A stretch of DNA of 64,000 bases. Source: Micrasema longulum (taxonomy: Eukaryota; Arthropoda; Insecta; Trichoptera; Brachycentridae). Shown piece by piece: positions 12,001-24,000 of the stretch (within the stretch, counting starts at the first letter, position 1; each line of letters starts with the position of its first letter). The position numbers were made by a program, and so were the translations under genes. The notes below the pieces were generated by a model. It saw only the letters and a list, made by a program, of their open reading frames with translations. It was not told the origin of the DNA and did no database searches. The stretch spans positions 208,020 to 272,019 of the forward strand of contig JAGVSM010002893.1 in assembly GCA_022494885.1 (NCBI GenBank). The letters are read 5' to 3'.

Positions 12001-15000
12001 AATGATAAAAAATAGTTTTGTTGAAATTGTTTACCGTCAGGATGATTCCAACTCTGTTATATTACATCGATTTTGGAATTCGTCATCAGATAAATATGGA
12101 TAGGTGTTCCGTGGAAGAGTATAACATCACATCACGTAAGGTTTTCCGTCAGATTATCTTCCACCGGACAATTTGCAACATAGAGATTTCTTGAAGCCTG
12201 ATTTCTAGATTGACATCTATTTTATTATTAATTTATTCGTCGTATATTTGTGTATTACATCCCAACATCTGGTTTATCTCCTGACATGAAGTTATTTTGT
12301 CAATTTCTATTTTAAAAATAGCTGAAATAGAAAATGGTTACCAAAATTGTATGAATAAAAAAATTATGTGAAAGGGCGAGTTATTGAAATTCCAACCAAA
12401 CATTAACAGGATGTCTTGAAACAATGGATTGGAATGATTTAAATTAATTATGACAACTTACACAAATATTGTAGTACCTTATTGATAGACACTGCTTGTT
12501 ATCGATCATTTGTGACGGCTCCTTGTTACGGAAGAAAAGCTTAGAGAAACGACATTTGCTAGATGCGTTCGCCATAGAAAATATATTAAGACGGGTTGCA
12601 TTTATTTTTTAATGTAATAGCAACGAGCGTTTGAGCAAAATAATTGTTCCTCGTTAAAATAAAATAAGTTTTATTATGTCAAATAAATTTATACATTCTA
12701 AGAAGTGAATTACTAATTACACATTTGAATGTAGACATGTAAAACAGAAATCGTATTGTTTTAAACGTGGAACTTTGAATTGAAAGTGCTGCCAGTATTA
12801 TGAATATGTATAATAAAAAAGGAGTTAATTAATGCGTAAATACGTTTTTTTTTCATTAACTTAGAAATCATGTTTTTTGTATTTATTTGTTTGTTTTATT
12901 CGGGATCTTTACAGCTATTTCACAACAATAATAAGAAAAAATATTTTACCAACATCATAGACAATAACATATAATATCGGACAGATTTGACATAATCGTG
13001 TGTGTGCGACATTTGTGTTCATGTACTGGGCCATATCATGCGCGGAAGCAAATATGCGCTTCTACAGCTAATCATGATGAGGAAGATTGAGGTAAAGCGT
13101 GGAGTTGGAAGGTGACCTGAAGGTCCTGACTGAGAAAAATCCGTGACTGGACGGGAGTGAGTGGTGTTGTGGCGCTGTTCCAGTTGGCACAGGACCGGAA
13201 TGCCTACTCAAGAGTGATCGCCAACGTCGGGAGACCTGATATGACACAGAAAGAAGAAGAAGATGTGTATGTGCGTATGTGAATGTTTGTAAATATGTGA
13301 AGGTGAAGTGTGCGGGTGTATGGGTGCGCAAGTAAAAAAGACGTGAATTTATACATAGGAGAGAGGACATCGGAGACGAATTTGGATTTTTCTACTCTTC
13401 ACTTTTAGTACTATTGTTTTTCAACTTGTTTTAATATTTTTGCTTGTTTATGTTTCTGGACTACTAAGAAATAAAGCCATTACATAATATTTGCATATTA
13501 TAACCAGGTGGAAACTGTTGGTGACAAGTATATGGCAGTTTCTGGATTACCAGAACCCTGTGCTGGTCATGCAAGGTGGATAGCTCGCCTCGCTCTTGAT
13601 ATGATGGATCTTGCTAAGGAAGTTACCATTGATGGACAACCTGTCGTAAGTAGACGTCATGTATTTACAACCAATAGCACCAAAAGGTTTTTTTTTTACG
13701 TAAATAGCATAAATTGCCATTAGCATTAAGGAACTGTAAAATAAAAGTTATACGAATAACATAACAAGTTACCAAAAAACGCTATAAATTAACTAATTTA
13801 CTCATGAAACTGAACTTTTCAGGTTTAAACATGAAAACGCCTCATTTTGGACGTTTTGAAGTAATTTTTATTTTACTTATTTAATTTTTTTTTTTTTTTT
13901 CAAAAATATTTACAAAATAGTCTTAAATTAAAGTCCTGCTGAGTTGCATACATACAACTCGTCAGCAGGTTCTTTTAAATTACATCGATTATTTGCACTT
14001 AACTTACATTAATAATAATTTTACTTGAAAAACAATTACAGATTACATTATGAAAAATTAAAAACTATCACCAATACAAAAAACTTTTTTCTAATAATCA
14101 TAATTTGAGCAAACGTCGCACTCTTGTATTTAATTCTGTATTTTTAATATTGTTTGGTAACATGTTAAATATTTTAGGTGTACTGTATTGCAGTGTCTTT
14201 TTGCCATATTTCTTGCAGTAACAGCTAGCCCTTCCATACCAGTAAACCTGGTGTTGTGATCATGTACCAACTTGAGTTTATACTCGGAGTGCGACGCATG
14301 CTGACAAATTAATTTGTACCAAAGTAGAGCCCTAGCAGATAATTTATTTACAGATTTATACATTGATGATATTGCAATATTATGGATCTGGCGGTATACA
14401 TTTTTATGTAGTAGCAATTTGATCATAGAATTTTGCAAGGTTTGGATAAAATTAATATTAGTTTCACTTGATAACCCCCAAGAAGTTATGGTGTATCGTA
14501 TAGTTGATTTAGAGAGAGATAAATAAATAATTCGTAAAGTATTAACAGGGACATAATATTTTAATATGTACATTCTATTACTTATTGCTCTTAATCGCTT
14601 TCACAATTTTCTAATATGTACATCCCATTTAAAATTACAATCTATAGTTAAACATCGAGATACAATATAAAGAGATGACACTCCATACAAATCCGAGCTA
14701 AAAAGTCGTCCCCAAAGGAAATGGAATGACCAGCGGAGAGAGCAAGTATCGTTATATCGTATCACGTCGACTTTGACAAGTAGAACAAGTAGAGTGGACT
14801 TTTTACATCGGTCTTTTGTAATTTTTATTCAGTATATTACTATCTTCCGCATACGCGTCATCTTTGTTCATCGTTTTACTATACGCCTAACTGAGCAGAC
14901 AAGAGATAGCTTACGACTAATAAATACTGGTGACATATTAATAATACTTCAATTTTAAACGAGTACTGATTAAGATAATAACATTTTCTAGCGGTAAAAT

Positions 15001-18000
15001 GTTAAAATATTGCTTTTTCCATCTTTTTCAGATCAATTTGTGCAGTATGTTAGCGTACTTTTATAGGCGTTTTAGAATTCGTAAGGAGACAAAAGTTCAA
15101 AAGAAGTCGGAGAGTGCTCGTAACAGACTAAAGTCCGTTATATCAAACATATGCCAATTGGCTGCAAGTTCAGGATCCATATTTCAAACGCTCATGTTTA
15201 CTCTAGTTATATACCTCAATGATTTAAATAAGTTATGGTTTCGGGTCAAAACTATATTAGAAACCGAAATACGGTTTCTGCTGAAAATATTGTTTCGGCT
15301 GGCCACAAAACAACACTTGTATTTACCCCGTAACACTTTGATTTGAATTTCTTCAGACAAAATAATAAGAATAATTTAGCACGAATAATAATAGGAATGC
15401 ATCTTTGCCCAGAATCGTAAATAATTATAACACGTTTTTTGCTGAAAAAGATATATATTTCCTCAGTTTAAACAAATTAAAAGAAAATGCTAGAACCCTA
15501 ATTAAAAATAATAATTATAATATAATCCAACTGTACCTACCGAATATTGTATTTTTCGTGCACTTTAATGTTTTCATTATTTCCTCTTGTTTGAAAGAAG
15601 AAAGAAGGGAGGACTGAGAGCTCCGTATTACTCCGTATATCTATCCGCCGACAAAATAATTTTTAAGTAAACAAAAAACTTTTTTTTTCATTTTTTTAAT
15701 TATTTCATTATTATTGTAGTATTTTATTTTTTTTACGTGTGGAATGATGCGGAGTGGCTATTTTAATGGAAACTTTATTTGGCCTATAATTTTGGTTTAT
15801 TTGTGAATATTTTTTTTTGTTGTAATGGCTGTTGTTTTATTTTATTAAACAAAATAAAAAAGAATAAGATTCAATTTCTGTTTCATATTTTTGAATTCTA
15901 TATACTCCTTTTTTTAAATAAATCATTTGAATTTTACAGCGATGAAACTCGTAACTGGTTGCTCTAAATTTATGAATTTATGTATAGCTCGTCTTTTATT
16001 TACATGATTAGTTTATTTGTTTATTTATAGTTTTACATTGTTTGTATTATTTGTTTTATACAAAATAATGTTCCCTCACTGGAGTGTCCCGTGCCGAGGG
16101 TATCATTTTATAAAATGTGAAACATGCCTTAGATTAGCTATTTAACAAAGTTAACATAATAATAACAATAAAAAAAAGTAATTAATCCAATTAATCTAAT
16201 TATCATTAACATAATAAACAATAAATGTAATATTAATATTTATTAGTAATATAATAATATTCAATTTCATTAATTAAAAAAAATACTTACTTGTTTATTT
16301 TTATTACTTTATACTTGTTTTTATTTTTTTACTATTATATCAAATTGCTCTGTAGTATTGGCAAATACGCATTTCATAGATACATATTTTTATTTCTTTT
16401 TTTTTCGTGATAATATATGCTTGCTTGTTTATTAATTTAACTTAAAAATGTATTTCTTGCTTACCGTAACACTTTATTTATTGTTTGCCTTACAGAATTT
16501 ATTTCATAAGCTTATATCTTTGCATTTTTTGTTCATATGCTTACTGTTTTTTCTTGCATACCTTGGTTATTATTGTTTTTTTTTTTACTTTGTAAAACTT
16601 TTTATCATAATCTTTTTAACTAATTTCACAATTTTTTTCTTTATATTCTGTTTATTATTTAGTATGTTAGCATGTATTTCATTTTTATTTTTTGTAAATG
16701 CCTTTTGGGCGTAATGAACAAAATAAATCAATAAAAACTAAAATAATCATAAAAAACATAACCAATATATATAGACCAATAGAACAAATTTCATAAAAAG
16801 TACACAAATTTTACCTATTTGGCTTGATCCACTCATCGATCCGTAGGCAACCCACCTCCACTGTCCATTTCTTAATAGTTATTTTATATTGTATAACTGA
16901 CTAATTGTCTTTATGGATAATGAAAGTAGATTGTACACTTTAACCGAGTAGTAGGCCAATCCTCTTTGACCGAAGGTTGTATTTTTTTTTTGCAGCATCA
17001 GGGTGAAGTATCTAGTAACTCTTGTATGTATTTGTAACGGAAGGTAAAGAATAATGTTTACGTGCGTATAGTAACAGAGCTTTTACATAAAGTTGTTTTA
17101 TATATTTAACATTAAGATTTTTTAATATACCGAGGGAGCTGGTTCTGATTGAGACTCTTAATATAATTTTTATTAAAGCTTTTTATCAATTGTTATTTGC
17201 TTGATCAGTGTGTCATTTGCACATCCCCATCCAATTATCCCATATTCCAAAACTGATTGAGTTATTGCGTTATATATTTTTACAAGTTTTTTTAAGCTAA
17301 TTATATTTCTTATAGTTTTAAAAATGTCATTAAAAAAGTAATTACAATGAACTTTTACCAAGAAATTTCAACATTAAACTTGAATGCCTAATGAATGATT
17401 GTTTTCAGGGAATCACCATCGGCATTCACTCTGGCGAAGTGGTGACCGGAGTAATTGGTCACAGAATGCCTCGTTACTGCTTGTTCGGTAACACGGTGAA
17501 CCTCACGAGCAGGTGTGAGACAACAGGTCTCCCGGGAACTATCAACGTTTCTGAAGATACGTACAGGTATGTGGTTCCATAGAATTTAGAAAAGTCCAGA
17601 ATGAGCGCGGAATCATATTTGAATACATCGGACTGTGTCCAATAATTCGCCCACTATGCCCTACTTTTGCCGCGCGCATTCGTGAGGTCGCACCGTCATA
17701 TTGATTGATGGGAAAAAAAACATTACACAAATAAAGGTAAAGAAAAAAGCAATCTGTTTATTTCTCTAAAAATTTTTTGTGCACGCGGAAATATTGATTG
17801 ACACAACAGAGTAAATAATTCAAGTGTCATTTAATTAAAGTAAATGAATTAATAAACTTTGAATTTAAAATATAAAACGAATTTTATTTTACATAAAACG
17901 CATATTTTTATATCATGTTAAATAATATTTGATGTTTTAAAAATAATGTTGGTCAAATGTCCACCACAGTGTTATTTAATCCGAGATCCAATTTTCATTA

Positions 18001-21000
18001 ATTCTCTCATTAGGTGAGCAAAGTAGGGTAAAAAAAAATACTACCCTGGCAACACTAACGAAATTTTCAATTTTTTCTTCGACAATCCTACAGATGGAAA
18101 AAAAAAACAATTTTTAAGTAATGCATTTGTTGTATACACATTCATTTGCTAATTACACATGAGATGTGATTGCATCGTGTTTCTTTAAGATCCTAGCAGT
18201 ATTTATACACTTTAAAAAGGCACAACACGGTATAGTTGAATTCAAATCAGGAGTTGCGTACTGAGCGGCGTCTACAAGGAAACTAATGGGTCAAAACGTA
18301 GATCTACTCATTTATGAGTAGTTGAGTCGCCATCTGTTTGATGTGTCATTCTATGTCAATCGCATAAATCACATTGAATCAGTCCAACATCGCTTGCTTC
18401 GAAAAATAGCGTGGATGCACGGACTAGAGAGAGATAATTATTCTTATGCTGAAATAGAGTCAATGTTTAATATTTCTAGTCTACAAAAACGTAGAACTAA
18501 TATTGACTCCATATATGTATATGTTCGGCATACTAAATGGTATAATCGATGTTCCATCATTACTGGGACAAGTAAAATTCAATGTTCCGACTCGTAGATT
18601 GAGAAACAATGAAGTACTGTTCATCGATCAGCATAGAACAAACTATGGCCTAAATTCTCCAATGACCCGCCTTTGTCGTATTGTTAACTCAAGACAAGAT
18701 CTGGACTTTTTTGGTTTAAGTTTAAAACGATTTAAACGAGCACTAAATAAATAGATCTTGTCTCAAAGTCCCTTATGTGTGTCAATGCTTCTTTCTTTTT
18801 TTAAAAATGTTTTAAACTATTTTTTTATTGTAATATTTAAACCTTATAAATTGTATACATGGACAGTGTCCGTTAATAAATAAATAAATAAATGTGCGTA
18901 TGCGGTTTCTGGACTATTCTTAATTTTATGTGTGGTTCATTGCATAATGCATAAATATGTAATAGTCAATTGAGATCAATGTTTAATGATAATATTATGA
19001 TGTAATAACATCATAATATAGTTTCTTTTATTTCTTACAAGAAATTATGGAAAAATAGGTAATAAATGAAAAAACGGAATAACTTTGTCGCGGTTTGCAC
19101 ATTAATTTTGATTATCATTATAACAACATAATTATCATTATAACATTATCATTATAACATAGAAACAAACAAACCATCACGCCAATTAGGCAGATAGGAT
19201 AACACGCCATATCGCTCTGTCTTTGCACACATACCTCCCATTCTCTACATCCATACTAGTGTTGTAGATAAATAATCTAGTAAGATGCACGGATTCGTAC
19301 TTCAAAAATGTTCATACAATATTTCAATATATACTTCTTAACGCTGCACATTTTATTATTCGCTAGTCCGCAGCATACAAGAATACTGTTCCATAATTTG
19401 GAACCCTTCTGAATCAAACCACTGAATCCAAAAGTCCGCCCTCTACCCGACATCTCGCCTACGCGCATGCGTGTAATGGCCCCGTAATGTTGCCAGACCG
19501 TGAACAATATACACAAATAAAATATAAGTTTGTGTTATGTTGTGCTATATTTTATAACAAAAAATATTTCACTGACTGGGCTATAAAAAAACATGTAATT
19601 TTATTGGACAAAGGAAAAATTTTTTAATTGAATAATGAAGTAAATGAATACCGTTTAATATAACACTAAGATTTATTAATAGAAATCAGGGTAAAAAATT
19701 CGACTACCCTTTCAATACTAACAAACTGTTCACAAATTTATTTAACAATCTGACAGATGGTAAAATAATTGAATTCTTAAATAAAATTACTTGTGAATTT
19801 GCTTCTTGCCCATGAAATGTGACCCTACCGTGTTCCCTTTTAATTCCAGCAGTTTTTTGATACTTGCAAACGACACAACACGGCATAATTGATTTAAAAT
19901 TTGCAGTTGCGTACTAAACCGGCTCTATAGAGCACCTAATAGCCAAAACGCTCAGACGCTGAAGTCTTTGTTGGCATTTTTTCCAATTTATGTTATAGCT
20001 TAATTTTAAGATGTATTTTTCTTAAGTGTATTTTTGTAATTATATTTCTATGTAAATAATATATGTATGGAAAAAAAACCTAGAACTACTCATTCGTGAG
20101 TTGTTTAGTCGGATTCAGTATGATGTGCGTGTGAGGTTTTGGGACTTTTCGAATTCTATGTTAGAAAGCGATTTTTGAGATACTCGTACATTAAAGAAAA
20201 TTATTATTATTCATACTTGTATCCATCAATATTTCTAGCAGGAATGCTGACTTGCAACACTTTATATTTTAATTTGTATTTATTTATTTATTTAATCCAA
20301 TATAAAATACAAATACATAGTTTAGAAAAATGTTTATACACTAGGTACATTCAATATAATTTTATTTTTACATATAGATGTAGCCACTCCACTGGCCCAC
20401 AGGCACGTTCCGGAGTGTCAGGGTATTATTTATTTTTTACATAATTGTACATACTTTCACATTAATTATGTGAAGAAATTCAAAAAAAATAAAAAAATAT
20501 AGAAAAACATACCTACATTAATAAAACTAAAAAGGATTTTCAAGAAACTAAAATTATATTCTTATATATGAAACATATTTCTCAGCTTCCTGTTTAATCT
20601 TTTAAGCAATCCATTTATGGACTGACACCTAATTTTTTATTACTTATAAGCTTTTTCTAGCTATTTTTACTTATATTTGTTTTGAAGGGAGAGTCAGGAA
20701 AGGAGTCAAACGCATCATTTACATTACTAATATTGTAAACGCTTATTAACTTATTTGTTGTAAAATATAAGAACTTAGGGTTATTAAGATTATAAACTCA
20801 TTTGTTGTAAAATCGGGTTTTGGTCCCGTGGCTAGTATTGCGGACTCACGAATCAGGAATCCGAGGTTCGAACCCCACTCTATCTCAACTTGATTTCCAT
20901 TTTCTAATGGTGAGTTATTTTCAACTCGTTGGAAATGGTCATCAAAATTTTAATATTTGTGTAAATCATAAAAACGCTAATATTTATTTTATTAAAAAAA

Positions 21001-24000
21001 TATTTGAATATATATACAAATGAATCCAACAAAAAACCATAATAGGACTCGAACATAAAATGGTTAAATGACCCAATGAATTAATATTTGTTTTTTAAAT
21101 ATTTTATGTAAACTGTATGAAACATTTTTTTTTTAAATAAATTTAAGAGCTGTCCTCACTAAGGAGACCTTCTCAAGAAGAACTGTAGAGTGTTGTTTTC
21201 TTTTGTTACATATTACACATTTCATTAAAATATGTTTTGTTTCTTCTATCCTAACTTTCTTCAGCCAGAATTTGATTTATCTTTTAAAATATATTGTATG
21301 TTGTCAGTTAACTTAATCTCATTTGAAACCATATTTAAAAAATTGGCTGAAAAATAATACTAAGACCTTTGTCCTAATGTTTTAAAATGAGGAATATTGA
21401 CAATTATATTTTTCTGGTCCTTGTTTCATATTAACATTCATGCTCTTTAATTGAATGTTTTCTTTACATGTTAATATTTAATGGAAAACTGAGCTTAATT
21501 TTTACCAACTTCATGCAGTCTTTGAACAGGTACATAAGAATAACGATAAATACTAGAATAAATTTAATTTATTTACTGACAATTCTTTATGGGATTCCAT
21601 TTTAGTGATATAATAACTTATATTTAAATATAAGTTATCAATTAAAAATACTTTGTACACTTTCACTTATTTATTTGACCCATTAGAGAGTTTCTATTTA
21701 TTTTTATTTTATTAAAATAATTAAATATTTTTACAGTTTTAACATTTCAATTTTCATATTATTACCAAAATGAAAATCCTACCAAGCCACTTTCTGTAGC
21801 TTGTTGGTGGAGATTATAATATATATATAAGATTATAGTTAAAGTGCTAATCAGTCGAATAAATAAGTGATGGTAGGCTTAGTATTTTTAATTGGTAACT
21901 TGTTTTAAAATATAAGTTATAAGATCACTAATTACTAGACTGGTAATATAATTTCACGCTGTAGTATTCAAAACGCAAGATTTTGGTTTTTGGATTTATT
22001 AATTTTCGTCTTACGAAAAACAAAAGTTTTATTCTCAGACTCTAAATAGTAAATTTATAACAAATTGCCAATTACAACTGCTTTAAAATGAATAAAAAAC
22101 GTTGTTTTCAAACATCACAGTGGGTACAGACAACTCTTTTACTTCTCAAAAATCAACACATGAAAAAATCAAAGGAATATGGATTTTCTGTAATGTGACC
22201 ACTCTGCTAATGCCTAGACTTCCATATTCCCCTTTCAAAGGCGTTATCCATCTGTGAACACAGTAGTTGTTTGGTTTTCTAAAGTTTATTTCATTGTTTA
22301 ATCTTCACAAAGATCTAAATATCTTTGCAGAGTACTTGGTATGGGCAATTTCCTAATTCCAAAAGGCAATTGAAAATTCTCCCATAGTGTATGTCTTACA
22401 GCACAACGACATAAATGCTTTAATTCCGTTGGCTTTAGTCCACATCTTGCCGAAGGTATCAAGTGGTCCTCCATTATGTAAGGATACCTTTCGAGCATTG
22501 TTCTGCGTTGATAGTTATAATCCTCTGGATAGTCAAAACCGTTGTATTCCTTCATGTCAACTGTCAATTTGACTGTTGGAATTGCTCTAAGTATAACTCT
22601 TAAACAACTCACTAATTCGTATGGATATTTTCTATTAGATTCTTTTAATTTGTCTAGTATTGTTTCGACTGGATTTGTCGACGCGTTCTCATCTGAAGTT
22701 AGCCGAGCTCCGAACCTAAGTAAAATCATAAGCATTTCAGAGCCGCCTATTTGTACCACGACACGAACAGGTGGCGCTTTTCCGCAACTTTCTAGTGGAA
22801 CGTCGATAAAGCGGATAACTGTTTTACCATCGTTGTATTCAAGTCCGGCGTTCGTAGCGTGATCTAAGAAGTAAACCAGTGCGTGGACGTTCTCTTCTTT
22901 ATCTTTGAAATCCGACTTCCAGCCGGCAATAAAGTGTGGCGCTGTTGTTCCGAAAATAGCCCCTAAAACGAATAAAATTATGTGACAATAATGCGTAAAT
23001 TTAGTGAATGTATTTTTATACAATAAATATTATGTGCATTTTTCAAAGGCATCAAGCTTTTTTTAAAATTACGCGGTACCAAAATTTAGATATCCTTATT
23101 CTTAGAGTAATCAACACGTCATCAAACATCAATAGCAAAATGTCAAATATTCTAACCATCTAGACGGCAAAAATTATGTTTACGTGTTTGTAAAAAATAC
23201 ATATCTTTGACCCAACGCATGAACCAATATGTCATTTTGTAATCAACAATCAATGTTAGGTTTCTAATATAAAAAGATCGTAAACCTTATTGAAAATCTG
23301 TATTTTCAGAAAAGAAAGTGCGCAAAGTGAAAGAGTTCAGTGAAACAAATAAGACCGAGGATAAATAATGTGACACAAGTAACAACAAATACGCGTTGAC
23401 AGTTAACTGTATCACAGGCGTGTGCACATTTTTATGCATATGTAGATCTTGGTTTCATTAATAATTTGTTGAAAATAGGACGTGTTCTGATTTTTCTAGA
23501 TTTGACCACAGATTTCACCCAATATGTGTATTACAGGACACAATATTAATGAGGTCAAATTTTGCAGAAGATCTTATACCATTTTTGGACCTATGTAGTA
23601 TGAATTTAGGCATGGTCCAAACCAAAGAATGAGTATACATCTTAGTATTTGCGACTGGGCAAAAAAATTGCCACAAACTGAAAAATTGAGCAATAAATCT
23701 AAGCCTATTTTCTGACAGCAAAGTGTTTTCTGATAGCCGATCAAAGATACCTTATGTTTCAATCATTTTATCAAGTTTGTTACTTTTATGCTTACCAAGA
23801 AAAAGCCTTTCGAATGTTTTTTCACAGCTATAAATCTCATCCAACAGCCTTGCCACTGTATAATTGTCCTGAAGGCTCCAATCAAACGCTAATTTGGCGG
23901 CAATATACAGAACATTGTGGTATTTTCCCATCAGGCACACCTGTCCATTGTCATTTTTAGAGTTTTCGTGGTATCGCAACGCGGCTACAACAAAATGGCG

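Noticed and set aside
16448..16714. 88-codon hydrophobic open frame
   Set aside because: It is almost only Phe, Leu, Ile and Tyr from T-rich DNA; no start context, no splice sites, no family.
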